From: Fidelibacterota bacterium UBA6817
GTDB lineage: Bacteria; Fidelibacterota; Fidelibacteria; Fidelibacterales; Fidelibacteraceae
NCBI GenBank assembly: GCA_002452555.1
Contig: DKER01000132.1
Coordinates: 1-15,381, forward strand
DNA: 15,381 nucleotides
Direction of reading: 5' to 3'
The translations under genes were made by a program, and so were the position numbers. The notes under the pieces were generated by a model, which saw only the letters and a list, made by a program, of their open reading frames with translations, did not search any database and was not told the origin of the DNA. Below, one piece after another: positions 9,601-15,381 of the stretch (position 1 is the stretch's first letter; each line of letters opens with the position of its first letter).

Positions 9601-9689
9601 TTGACTGATCCGGAAATTTTACCGTTCGCGGCAAAGATCATGCCGGGAATAAGTAAAAATACCGTCAGCCACAGCCATCGTTTTACCAT
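6639..9689 (-). CDS. TonB-dependent outer membrane receptor with carboxypeptidase-regulatory-like N-terminal domain
   Basis: A 1016-aa protein with GGGAGG six bases before the ATG at 9689. Residues 1-20 are a signal peptide (WLWLTVFLLIPGMIFA). About 23-100 is a carboxypeptidase-regulatory-like beta-sandwich (GKISGSVKDVETGAPLAGVNI, GSYVILDVSPGIYSLKASYIGY). ETVTVVA at 109-115 resembles a TonB box. About 120-226 is the plug domain (VRSEDILNLP, LHVRGGRAGEVGFYVDGVYV, GGFNAEYGSASSGIINTSTKSGG). The rest is a 22-strand-type barrel rich in aromatic-ending strands, finishing in VRLGVRFNF. Proteins of this build import large ligands across the outer membrane using TonB-ExbBD energy, or act as Oar-like surface proteins. 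There is no SusD-like partner next to it; instead the following genes are a large secreted protein and a PorV-like barrel. No substrate can be read from the sequence. First gene of a three-gene operon. Confidence 0.9.
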   Translation of the reverse strand: MVKRWLWLTVFLLIPGMIFAANGKISGSVKDVETGAPLAGVNIVLEGTTLGAATDVSGSYVILDVSPGIYSLKASYIGYAQVTMTNVRVTSDLTTQADFLMRREAIRGETVTVVAERPIIEKSATNEVRVVRSEDILNLPVRTFTGIVSNQTGVVSVGEELHVRGGRAGEVGFYVDGVYVNNPYNLNRGGDVSATAYEEVSYQAGGFNAEYGSASSGIINTSTKSGGDVWDLQAEYVTDGFLNGWGDIFDQGKGVLNTYSYGYNQMNASIGGPLTNSIRLFLNAEKLDLGARRASAGQHAVAVYDDAGDVVDIKLQRGPIKENEESSYSAVGNLMFDLKPLRLRVGGSYYKSDYRLYSHQYSLLNSIHQPREEQETITGHARLSGALGPKTVIRLQASYFKDNVERSDGVLGKDYRYYGLRYMPINGTKIILDTLYVTDDVGDTISIAYHDTLIWADTSWVHPSAENMTASGTNLPANYNLMSFFPEGRWYDAFLRTHTYYYMLTGSILHQMGNHELKAGFDYRMNTIKRYTIIAPSRLASSLLKYDPILGDDGYYNYSWDQLTNADYRSAYADNMGWDVSGFSKISDDDRDGARKPVIASGYIQDKIELDDMILNAGIRYDYYYSGHKTFYDPERLVLNLDGEIAERVYASLDDEGNKVYDSSIPTDYDPIGLQQLKDPIPYSYISPRLGFAFPVTDRTVFHAQYGKFIQPPSLQDVFISYARFASNLSQGNFTESGNPELKPIEVTSYEIGFKQVLGGNASFDLTMFYKQLNNYVQERNIYARPTVYATFVNGDFGTVKGFSFAYNLRRTQNLRMALNYTLQWAAGTGSTSDGQYKIVWQGGNFPTYVAPLDFDQRHTGSLNVDYRTGNKGLLKNFGMNALVTFGSGRRYTPTVIVSEVFPPTSKTPVAAINSGTMPWTFQADLSLDKSFIFGKTQLTTYLSIVNLFNRDNVRNVYSGTGNPNDDGYLVTPAGQELANTDLKVKAYYARLNNPFNYENARQVRLGVRFNFTAGR

Positions 9690-9750
9690 ACATAACCTCC
9701 CGAGTTATTATATACTCCATACAACAAAAATCTCTTTTCAAAAAATAAAC

Positions 9751-9767
9751 TTTCCCTCAACGGGAAA
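9751..9767 (-). terminator. Weak hairpin with T-rich tail after the Lrp-type gene
   Basis: On the minus strand TTTCCC and GGGAAA flank a five-base loop (GTTGA), with one further wobble pair possible. The stem is followed by GTTTATTTTTT. It lies about 80 nt after the stop of the Lrp-type gene and about 60 nt before the receptor start. The stem is short, so it may act only as a partial terminator or as an attenuator-like element in the receptor leader. Confidence 0.35.
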
Positions 9768-9790
9768 AATTTCTTCACTCCCTTTTGAAT

Positions 9791-9818
9791 TGACAAATAA
9801 TTATCACCGGGATTGTCA
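9791..9818. promoter_or_regulatory. Dyad TGACAA-N16-TTGTCA upstream of the receptor operon; candidate operator
   Basis: Exact 6-bp inverted halves lie at 9791-9796 and 9813-9818 in the non-coding stretch between the Lrp-type gene and the receptor gene. Dyads of this kind are typical of sites for dimeric regulators, and an Lrp/AsnC-family gene lies directly upstream. No known motif is matched, and a 6-bp dyad can arise by chance. Confidence 0.25.
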
Positions 9819-9848
9819 TACCCATTTCCGATTAACAAAAGCCTTATT

Positions 9849-10313
9849 CTATTTATCCTCCTCACGTGTTATGGGTAAGGACATGCTTTCCATATCTGTT
9901 TTCAGAACAATCGTTGTTTCCGTAACACTCACGTTCCGGATTTGATTGATCTGATCCAGCCGACGCTCCAGATCAAGGGTTCCTGCCGTTCTTATCTTGG
10001 CCAGAATAGACCCTTTCCCTGCAATATAATGAACTTCTTGCACGCCGGCTATATCAGCAATTTGTTTTCCCGTTGCGTGCATTTTGCTGATTTCATTCAA
10101 TGAAATCAGTACAAACGCCAATAAAGGCAACCCAATTCTGTCAGGACATAACCGGACTTCATATCCTTTGATTATCCCCTGCTTTTCAAGTTTTTTTATA
10201 CGCTCAAATATGGCAGAGGCTGTCATTCCGATATGCCGGGCTATCTCAGCATTTGGCGTCCTTGCATTTTCCTGCAGAATCGTCAGTATTTGTTCGTCTA
10301 TTGCATCTATCAT
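9849..10313 (-). CDS. Lrp/AsnC-family transcriptional regulator
   Basis: A 154-aa protein from the ATG at 10313. A TTG at 10325 would extend it by four residues, but the GGA that fits as Shine-Dalgarno for the ATG overlaps that TTG, and the predicted transcription start is only a few bases before it. The N-terminus is an AsnC-type winged helix-turn-helix (IDEQILTILQENARTPNAEI, ARHIGMTASAIFERIKKLEKQGIIKGYEVRL). After a short linker comes a RAM/AsnC ligand-binding domain (LLAFVLISLNE, IADIAGVQEVHYIAGKGSILAKI, LDQINQIRNVSVTETTIVLKTD). The family forms dimers and higher oligomers that bind DNA and sense amino acids or other small molecules, often controlling their own promoter. It stands alone between clpX and the outer membrane operon, all on the same strand. 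Its target and effector are not evident; regulation of the downstream receptor operon is an inference from position. Confidence 0.9.
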   Translation of the reverse strand: MIDAIDEQILTILQENARTPNAEIARHIGMTASAIFERIKKLEKQGIIKGYEVRLCPDRIGLPLLAFVLISLNEISKMHATGKQIADIAGVQEVHYIAGKGSILAKIRTAGTLDLERRLDQINQIRNVSVTETTIVLKTDMESMSLPITREEDK

Positions 10314-10336
10314 GGTTGTTTCCAAAAGGTAATTTG

Positions 10337-10365
10337 ACGATACATAAATTTCTTAATACAGTCAA
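10337..10365 (-). promoter_or_regulatory. Likely promoter of the Lrp-type gene (TTGACT-17 bp-TATCGT)
   Basis: On the minus strand TTGACT (10360-10365) and TATCGT (10337-10342) are separated by exactly 17 bp, matching a sigma-70-type promoter at five of six and four of six positions. Transcription would begin near 10330, leaving a short leader before the ATG at 10313. AATTT and AAATT half-sites around the -10 form a small AT-rich dyad that could allow autoregulation, as is common in this family, but this part is speculative. Confidence 0.45.
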
Positions 10366-10598
10366 GGAATAATCTTCTTTAAAAGGTGTTTTTTTTTCTT
10401 GTTTTTATCAGTAAAAGCCACTTTTTATTTTATAAATCAAGGCGATTCATCACTTAGAGCATTTCAGGACCGTTGCTCTGCATTCAATTGCTTTTTAAAA
10501 CTGTTTATAAATATTTTTTTAACATCACTTAAACCTGTAAAACGGATTTATATGATATTAAAGAATAATTTATAGAGTCATAAATAATACTATTGATA
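10366..10598. other. AT-rich spacer between clpX and the Lrp-type gene
   Basis: I see no gene in this stretch. On the minus strand it contains a 9-bp direct repeat TAAGTGATG (plus-strand copies at 10448-10456 and 10523-10531) and a 6-bp inverted repeat AGAGCA/TGCTCT (10456-10461 with 10474-10479). Neither is followed by a T run in the direction of clpX transcription, so no canonical terminator of the clp operon is recognisable. Confidence 0.6.
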
Positions 10599-11840
10599 TC
10601 AGGACGCTTTTTTAGCTTTCTTTAGGAGTTTATATGGCTGCTTTTTACGGACTGTATCAACATCGATCACAACTTTTTGATTTTTTGATTTGCCGGGGAT
10701 TTCGTACATCACATCCAGCATGATATTTTCCATGATGGAGCGCAAAGCCCTGGCACCTGTTTTGCGTTTCAAAGCCATATCCACAATTTCATCCAAAGCC
10801 TCGGACGTGAATTCAAGCTCAACGTTTTCCAATTCCATCAGCTTTTCATATTGCTTAACCAGCGCATTTCGCGGTTCTGTCAGTATCTGCCTGAGTGTTT
10901 CTCTGGTCAGTTCCTGAAGGGTGGCATGAACCGGCAGCCTGCCGATGAGTTCGGGAATAAATCCGTAGGCATTCAAATCATGAGGTTCAAGTTGTAAAAG
11001 AATCTCATCACGGCTCATCTTTTTCCCGCTTTGAGATTTGTTGCCAAAACCAATCTCTTTTTTCCCGATTCTTCTGGCAATAATATCCTCCAGTCCTTCA
11101 AATGCACCGCCGCATATAAAGAGTATGGATTTTGTATTGATGTGAACCATCTGGGCTTCCGGATGTTTTCGTCCGCCTTTAGGCGGAACTGCAGAAATCG
11201 TTCCCTCAAGAATTTTCAATAAAGCCTGTTGCACACCCTCGCCGCTGACATCACGCGTGATGGAAGGATTTCCCGATTTTCTGGCGATTTTATCAATCTC
11301 ATCAATATACACTATGCCCTGCTCGGCAGCATCAACATTGTAATCAGCCGCCTGAAGCAAACGGACCAGAATATTCTCAACATCATCACCGACATAACCA
11401 GCTTCTGTAAGTGTTGTGGCATCAGCAATGGCAAAAGGCACTTTCAATAATCGTGCAAGGGTCTGGGCAATCAGTGTTTTGCCCGTTCCGGTAGGGCCTG
11501 CAAGCAGAATGTTGCTCTTTTCAAGTTCTACGTCTTCATCAACGGCTTTCAGATTCCGAATTCTTTTATAATGGTTATAAACGGCGACAGAAACCACTTT
11601 TTTGGCAAAATCCTGTCCGATAACTGTTTTATTCAGCTCGTCATGTATCGCTTTGGGGGTTGGAAGAATGGCAAGATCCGGTTCATAGTTATCCCGTAAC
11701 TGTTCCTCAATAATATCCAGTGCCGTATAGGCACACTCATCACAAATGGTACCGTATAACCCTTCCACAAGGGCAAGAACGTCCTTTTCTTCCCTTCCGC
11801 AAAAACTGCAACTTCTTGAATTTTTCTTCCGTGTTTCCAT
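10599..11840 (-). CDS. clpX: ATP-dependent Clp protease ATP-binding subunit ClpX
   Basis: A 413-aa protein of usual length. It is a hexameric AAA+ unfoldase that recognises tagged or adaptor-delivered proteins and threads them into ClpP. The N-terminal zinc-binding domain has Cys11, Cys14, Cys33 and Cys36. The ATPase core shows Walker A GPTGTGKT (115-122), Walker B VYIDEID (177-183), the pore-1 loop GYVG (148-151) and the RKH loop (224-226). The IGF tripeptide in IGFG (263-266) is the loop that docks onto ClpP, so it should partner the ClpP encoded just upstream. A sensor-2 motif (KTGARALRSIME) lies near residue 365. The ATG overlaps the clpP stop by one base (TAATG), with no strong ribosome site, so translation is probably coupled to clpP. 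Nothing unusual is seen. Confidence 0.98.
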   Translation of the reverse strand: METRKKNSRSCSFCGREEKDVLALVEGLYGTICDECAYTALDIIEEQLRDNYEPDLAILPTPKAIHDELNKTVIGQDFAKKVVSVAVYNHYKRIRNLKAVDEDVELEKSNILLAGPTGTGKTLIAQTLARLLKVPFAIADATTLTEAGYVGDDVENILVRLLQAADYNVDAAEQGIVYIDEIDKIARKSGNPSITRDVSGEGVQQALLKILEGTISAVPPKGGRKHPEAQMVHINTKSILFICGGAFEGLEDIIARRIGKKEIGFGNKSQSGKKMSRDEILLQLEPHDLNAYGFIPELIGRLPVHATLQELTRETLRQILTEPRNALVKQYEKLMELENVELEFTSEALDEIVDMALKRKTGARALRSIMENIMLDVMYEIPGKSKNQKVVIDVDTVRKKQPYKLLKKAKKAS

Positions 11841-12427
11841 TATAATTGACGTTTCCTGAAGATAGAATCGATTAATCCGTATGATACGCCGTCTTCCGGA
11901 CTCATGAAAAAATTGCGATCCGTATCTTTTTCAATCTTTTTGAGTGACTGCCCCGTTAATTCACTCAGGATTTCATTTAACAGCTTCTTTGTTTTCAATA
12001 TTTCCCGGGCATGAATTTCAATATCGCTGGCCTGTCCCTCTACGCCGCCAAGGGGCTGGTGAATCATAAGACGGGCATGAGGTAAGGCAGACCGTTTCCC
12101 TTTGGTCCCCGCAGCGAGAAGGAAGGCACCCGTGGACGCTGCCTGTCCCACGCATATTGTGGCAACATCGCAATGTATGTAATTCATCGTGTCAAAAATC
12201 GCCAGTCCCGCTGTTACCGAACCACCGGGACTATTAATATAAAGCGAAATGTCTTTATCCGGATCTTCTGCTTCCAGATACAGCAATTGGGAAATAATCA
12301 GCGTGCTTACCTGATCATCAATGGGTGACCCGATAAACACAATCCGTTCCTTCAGCAAACGGGAGTAAATATCATATGCCCGTTCTCCCCGTCCGGATTG
12401 TTCTATTACCACAGGTACGTAATTCAT
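11840..12427 (-). CDS. clpP: ATP-dependent Clp protease proteolytic subunit ClpP
   Basis: A 195-aa serine protease that forms the two-ring, fourteen-subunit chamber fed by ClpX. The catalytic triad is visible: Ser98 in GQAASTGAFLL, His123 in RLMIHQPLGG, and Asp170 in DTDRNFFMSPEDG. The oxyanion-region motif SPGGSVTAGLAIFDTM is intact. One small variation is Thr in place of the usual Met after the catalytic Ser. The N-terminus (MNYVPVVIEQSGRGERAYDIYSRLL) is a normal short propeptide and axial-loop segment. The ATG is preceded by AGGGAG. It sits 12 nt after tig and overlaps clpX by one base, the tig-clpP-clpX order seen in many bacteria. Confidence 0.98.
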   Translation of the reverse strand: MNYVPVVIEQSGRGERAYDIYSRLLKERIVFIGSPIDDQVSTLIISQLLYLEAEDPDKDISLYINSPGGSVTAGLAIFDTMNYIHCDVATICVGQAASTGAFLLAAGTKGKRSALPHARLMIHQPLGGVEGQASDIEIHAREILKTKKLLNEILSELTGQSLKKIEKDTDRNFFMSPEDGVSYGLIDSIFRKRQL

Positions 12428-12439
12428 GCCGTCTCCCTG

Positions 12440-13702
12440 TTATTCCTTTGAGGATATCTTTTTCTCTTTAATCTTTGCAAATTCTTTCAAATGGACAAAA
12501 ACCATATCAGCTAAAAGTTCATGCCGGAGATTTGATTTGAATTCGTCAGAGTTGTAGTAATTCATATAAACGTCCCGGTACTTTTCATCAACACTGTCCA
12601 GAATTTCTTTGATCTTATTCTCCACATCCTCATCTTTGACTTCTATCGTTTCACGATTAATGATGTGTTCACGAGCCATCATCCATTTTAATGTCTTAAC
12701 AGCCATTTCACGTCTTTGATTGAAAAACTGTTCTTTAGAGATATTCAGATTCTTTTTTTCCTCTTCATATAAATCATTCAGATAGTTTTCAATTATGGAT
12801 TCGGGAAGTTCATAATCTGATAATTCATTGACAAAATATTCACGAATGTTTCCTGACAGGATCTTTTCGCTTTCCTTGGTAAAATAGTTTTCAAGATCAC
12901 TCTTGATTTTTTCTCTCAGCTGGGCAACCGTTTCCAATTCAGGATCGACGGTTTGAACAAATTCGTCGTTCAGTTCAGGTAACAGCAATTTTTGAATATT
13001 CAATGCTTTAACCGAATAATACCTGTCATCATCTTTTTCATTTTCCGCCTTGAAAACCAGCATCCGTGTTTCTTCTTTTTGAATCCCTGTCAGCGTTTCA
13101 GCTTTATCATCCGTTATGGGCGGTTCTCCGATAACAAGTGTAGTTGTTTCAGGCTTTGACTCACCAACCGGATTCCCTTTTTCATCTGATTCGTAGATTT
13201 CGGCTTCAAGGTGATCACCTGCAGCTGCAACTCCTTCCTTGTTTTCAAGTGAAGCATGTTTTTTTAACAATTCCTGTATTTGGTCTTCAATATCTTTTTT
13301 GTCTAAGGTGTAAACCGGCTGTTCAACTTTAAATCCTTTTTTATAATCCGGCAGTTCAAGCTTCGGAAGGATTTCAATTTCCATTAAAAGATGAAGATGC
13401 TCTCCCTTGTGGAAATGCAAGTCCGTAACATTGGGATCACTTACAGGATTCAGTTTTACGTCCTGCAACGCTTTAACATAAAAATCATAAAACCGTTCAT
13501 TTATAAAATCAAACTCAATCTGACTGCCGTATTGACGTTCCACCATACCAACAGGAACTTTGCCTTTACGGAAACCGGGAATTTGCACTTTATTCCTGAA
13601 TTTCTTTAAAAAAAGATCATAATCCGCTTCGATCTCTTCCCACTGAATGTCTATCCGCAGTTCACGCTTAGTCGTCGATAATTCCTTAAGCTCCGTTTTC
13701 AA
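12440..13702 (-). CDS. tig: Trigger factor, ribosome-associated chaperone/prolyl isomerase
   Basis: A 420-aa protein when read from TTG at 13702. An in-frame ATG at 13753 would add 17 residues (MNYLYLSAKSKCKENDS), but it has no ribosome site, whereas AAGGAG lies nine bases before the TTG. With the TTG start the N-terminus reads MKTELKELSTTKREL and the ribosome-docking signature GFRKGKVP falls at residues 43-50, as in E. coli trigger factor. The N-terminal domain binds ribosomal protein uL23 at the exit tunnel. The middle region (about 150-235) corresponds to the FKBP-like isomerase domain but is diverged, so isomerase activity is uncertain. The charged helical C-terminus (about 240-420) forms the chaperone cradle. 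It is followed at 12 nt by clpP. The identity is firm and the start choice is well supported. Confidence 0.95.
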   Translation of the reverse strand: MKTELKELSTTKRELRIDIQWEEIEADYDLFLKKFRNKVQIPGFRKGKVPVGMVERQYGSQIEFDFINERFYDFYVKALQDVKLNPVSDPNVTDLHFHKGEHLHLLMEIEILPKLELPDYKKGFKVEQPVYTLDKKDIEDQIQELLKKHASLENKEGVAAAGDHLEAEIYESDEKGNPVGESKPETTTLVIGEPPITDDKAETLTGIQKEETRMLVFKAENEKDDDRYYSVKALNIQKLLLPELNDEFVQTVDPELETVAQLREKIKSDLENYFTKESEKILSGNIREYFVNELSDYELPESIIENYLNDLYEEEKKNLNISKEQFFNQRREMAVKTLKWMMAREHIINRETIEVKDEDVENKIKEILDSVDEKYRDVYMNYYNSDEFKSNLRHELLADMVFVHLKEFAKIKEKKISSKE

Positions 13703-13711
13703 TGAATCATT

Positions 13712-13717
13712 CTCCTT
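13712..13717 (-). promoter_or_regulatory. Ribosome binding site (AAGGAG) that sets the trigger factor TTG start
   Basis: On the minus strand AAGGAG is separated by nine bases from the TTG at 13702. The bases upstream of the alternative ATG at 13753 (TTGGTTATTAGCT) hold no such motif. Confidence 0.7.
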
Positions 13718-13737
13718 GCATTTTGATTTAGCTGATA

Positions 13738-13766
13738 AATATAAATAATTCATAGCTAATAACCAA
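13738..13766 (-). promoter_or_regulatory. Possible promoter for tig-clpP-clpX (TTGGTT-17 bp-TATATT)
   Basis: On the minus strand TTGGTT (13761-13766) and TATATT (13738-13743) are 17 bp apart. The -10 matches five of six consensus bases; the -35 keeps only the TTG. Transcription would start near 13731, downstream of the ATG at 13753 and upstream of the TTG at 13702, which agrees with the TTG start. A small CAAGA-A-TCTTG palindrome lies just upstream (about 13767-13777) and could be an operator or chance. Confidence 0.4.
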
Positions 13767-13801
13767 GATTCTTGAATGAATCGCCGCAGCTTTACAGCCG
13801 G

Positions 13802-14572
13802 TTATTTAAGGAGATGATACAATTCCTGAAAGTCGGAAAACCGCAGTTCTTCAGCCCGTCTTGCCAGGTTAAAATTTGCAGTGTCTCTGTCCGCAATAAG
13901 GTCTTTTAAACTGTTACGAAGGGTTTTTCTGCGCTGATTAAAGGCAGTTCTTACCATCTGATGGAAAAACGATTTGTCCTCAATATCCTTATATCGATCC
14001 GGATATAGATGAATACAGATAAGGGATGACGTAACCTTCGGTTTTGGAAAAAAGACGGAAGGCGGTATGTGAAAGAGAATGTCTGCATTTCCGTACAGTT
14101 GGGTCAGAACAGTCATTATTCCGTAGTCTTTGGTCGAGGGTTCAGCCGCCAGACGCCGGGCAAACTCTTTTTGAACCATAAAAACAGCTGTTTTTATGTC
14201 TTTTGCATGTGCATAGAGCTTGAATAATATCTGGGAAGAAATATTATAGGGAAGGTTGCCGACAATTTTATGAGCCGGTAAACATGTTTGCCAATCCGTC
14301 TTTAAAATGTCTGCATGAATGACGGCAACATGGTCCGAATATGCATATTCATTCTGAAGTCCGGTTACAAGTCGGTCATCCAGTTCGATAAGGGTCAATC
14401 TGCGGCAATGTGGAGCGATATAACGGGTGAGAGCTCCTGTCCCCGGACCGATTTCCACAATTACATCTTCCGGTTCGGGGTTGATGTGAGCAATTATCTT
14501 GCGGATAATATTGGGATCTTGAAGGAAATTCTGTCCCAACGACTTTCTGGGACGATGCGAATAATTATCCAT
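13802..14572 (-). CDS. rsmA: 16S rRNA (adenine1518-N6/adenine1519-N6)-dimethyltransferase RsmA (KsgA)
   Basis: A 256-aa protein that uses S-adenosylmethionine to dimethylate the two adjacent adenosines in the loop of helix 45 of 16S rRNA, a late step in small-subunit assembly. The N-terminal KSLGQNFLQDPNIIRKI is typical of the family. SAM-binding motif I is EIGPGTGALT (about 40-49), followed by the acidic ribose-binding IELDDRL (about 62-68). The catalytic NLPYNIS is at 106-112. FMVQKEFARRLAAEPSTKDYG and the C-terminal FNQRRKTLRNSL are also conserved. Its ATG overlaps the end of tatD by 8 nt, with no clear ribosome site, so coupling to tatD is likely. Loss of this gene gives kasugamycin resistance in other bacteria. 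Nothing irregular is seen. Confidence 0.97.
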   Translation of the reverse strand: MDNYSHRPRKSLGQNFLQDPNIIRKIIAHINPEPEDVIVEIGPGTGALTRYIAPHCRRLTLIELDDRLVTGLQNEYAYSDHVAVIHADILKTDWQTCLPAHKIVGNLPYNISSQILFKLYAHAKDIKTAVFMVQKEFARRLAAEPSTKDYGIMTVLTQLYGNADILFHIPPSVFFPKPKVTSSLICIHLYPDRYKDIEDKSFFHQMVRTAFNQRRKTLRNSLKDLIADRDTANFNLARRAEELRFSDFQELYHLLK

Positions 14573-15362
14573 CTGTTTTGAGCTTATGAAAAAGATTCAA
14601 AGCATTTCCCGTGCTTATACGGGCAACATCTTCAAGAGTCACATTGAATAATTGTGCATATGTCTCTGCAACCTTTACCACAAATGACGGTTCATTGGTT
14701 TTACCCCGCCAGGGAACAGGCGCCATAAAGGGTGAATCTGTTTCAATCATGAGGGATTGAAGAGGCAGAGCTGAAACCGTTGCAGCGATCTCATTTGAAA
14801 ATGTTACAATTCCTGTGAATGAAATCAGCAATCCTTTATCGATACATGTTTGGGCAAAAGGTGCTTTCCCTGTAAAGCAATGGCATTGACCGGTATAATA
14901 GCCGACTCTGTCCAGAACAGACAGGATAGCATTATCTGCCTGACGGTTATGGATAATCATGGGAAGTTCCAGAGATTTTGCCAGTTCCGCCTGCTCATAA
15001 AAAAACCTTTCCTGAACGTCCGGAGGGGCATAATCCCTATAAAAATCCACGCCGATTTCACCTACTGCCACACATTTATCGTGCTGATAAAATGCTTCAA
15101 GCTGTTTTAAATAGTCATCAGGTGCTCTGGGAGAATCTTCCGGATGCAATCCCGCCGCCGCATAGACCATGGGAAAACGGTCAGCAAGCCGTACAGCTTT
15201 TTCCGATGAAGCAATATCCACACCCGGAACGATAACAGCCCTTATGCCGTTATTGTAAGCCCTTTCCAGATATGGTTCGGGATTCTCGATAAATGGCGAA
15301 AAATTCAGATGAGCGTGTGTGTCAATCAATGGATTTTGCATGAAAACCTGACATAAATGCAT
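14565..15362 (-). CDS. tatD: TatD-family metal-dependent deoxyribonuclease
   Basis: A 265-aa metal-dependent hydrolase of the TatD/YcfH/YabD type, an amidohydrolase-fold enzyme linked to 3'-5' DNA or RNA trimming and DNA repair. The expected metal ligands are all present: His16 and His18 in IDTHAHL, Glu102 in VGEIGVDFY, His138 in PMIIHNRQA, His161 in QCHCFTG, and Asp209 in IETDSPFMAP. The ORF opens at 15362 just after an in-frame TGA. An internal ATG at 15341 (MQNPLIDTHAHL) has a weak AGG before it and would give the more usual N-terminus, so the protein may be 258 aa. The pair tatD-rsmA is a frequent neighbourhood in bacteria. Its stop overlaps rsmA by 8 nt. Upstream sequence is only 19 bases, so the operon start is not visible. 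Confidence 0.93.
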   Translation of the reverse strand: MHLCQVFMQNPLIDTHAHLNFSPFIENPEPYLERAYNNGIRAVIVPGVDIASSEKAVRLADRFPMVYAAAGLHPEDSPRAPDDYLKQLEAFYQHDKCVAVGEIGVDFYRDYAPPDVQERFFYEQAELAKSLELPMIIHNRQADNAILSVLDRVGYYTGQCHCFTGKAPFAQTCIDKGLLISFTGIVTFSNEIAATVSALPLQSLMIETDSPFMAPVPWRGKTNEPSFVVKVAETYAQLFNVTLEDVARISTGNALNLFHKLKTDG

Positions 15363-15381
15363 GAATCAATTCTAAACCAAG

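Noticed and set aside
6639..9689. SusC-type assignment for the TonB-dependent receptor
   Set aside because: No SusD-like gene is adjacent and no SusC-specific signature is clear, so only the broader receptor class is claimed.
9707..9712. Perfect TATAAT just upstream of the receptor gene
   Set aside because: As a -10 it would start transcription inside the Shine-Dalgarno at about 9696-9701, and there is no -35 at 17 bp. It is more likely chance in an AT-rich leader.
9683..9865. 60-codon minus-strand ORF bridging the end of the Lrp-type gene and the receptor start
   Set aside because: It overlaps both neighbours in another frame, runs through the hairpin and dyad of the intergenic region, and its Arg/Phe/Tyr-rich sequence resembles no family.
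10383..10400. Plus-strand T run after the GGTG at 10385-10388, considered as a terminator
   Set aside because: No GC-containing stem precedes it and no plus-strand gene leads into it.
13703..13753. Seventeen-residue N-terminal extension of trigger factor from the ATG at 13753
   Set aside because: It has no ribosome site, is not part of the family N-terminus, and overlaps a promoter-like pair; the TTG start fits better.

Overview
All ten genes recognised in this window lie on the minus strand and read right to left. No RNA gene, insertion sequence or CRISPR array is visible. The mix of genes points to a Gram-negative bacterium of the wider FCB (Fibrobacterota-Chlorobiota-Bacteroidota) group, such as a Marinimicrobia-, Calditrichota- or Ignavibacteria-like lineage. 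The reasons are a PorV/PorQ-type outer membrane protein, a TonB-dependent receptor with an N-terminal carboxypeptidase-regulatory-like domain, a large secreted protein ending in a type IX-secretion-like 'FPNPY' domain, and a second secreted multidomain protein. The phylum is inferred from protein style; no rRNA is present to fix it.

Right part (about 10599-15362): a compact housekeeping block, tatD - rsmA - tig - clpP - clpX. Genes overlap or abut (8 nt tatD/rsmA, 12 nt gap tig-clpP, a one-base TAATG overlap clpP/clpX). The block covers nucleic-acid processing, 16S rRNA dimethylation, nascent-chain folding and ATP-dependent proteolysis. Trigger factor is best read from a TTG codon at 13702 rather than the upstream ATG at 13753. 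This gives the family-standard N-terminus, and a possible promoter lies just upstream, so tig-clpP-clpX may have its own transcript.

Middle (about 9690-10598): an AT-rich spacer and a single Lrp/AsnC-type regulator with a plausible own promoter (TTGACT-17-TATCGT). Beyond it is a 159-nt intergenic region holding a weak hairpin and a 6-bp dyad.

Left part (1-9689): an envelope/secretion block. A 1016-aa TonB-dependent receptor, a 1090-aa secreted protein and a 353-aa PorV-like barrel are spaced 13-17 nt apart and must be one operon. The natural reading is a surface cassette in which the large protein is exported through a type IX-like route, the PorV-like protein acts as shuttle or attachment partner, and the receptor imports a ligand or anchors the complex. 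After a 195-nt gap containing a striking 12-bp perfect hairpin and an A-tract-rich leader comes the 5' part (692 codons) of another secreted modular protein that runs off the left edge. The Lrp-type gene just upstream is the obvious candidate regulator of the cassette, but this is inference.
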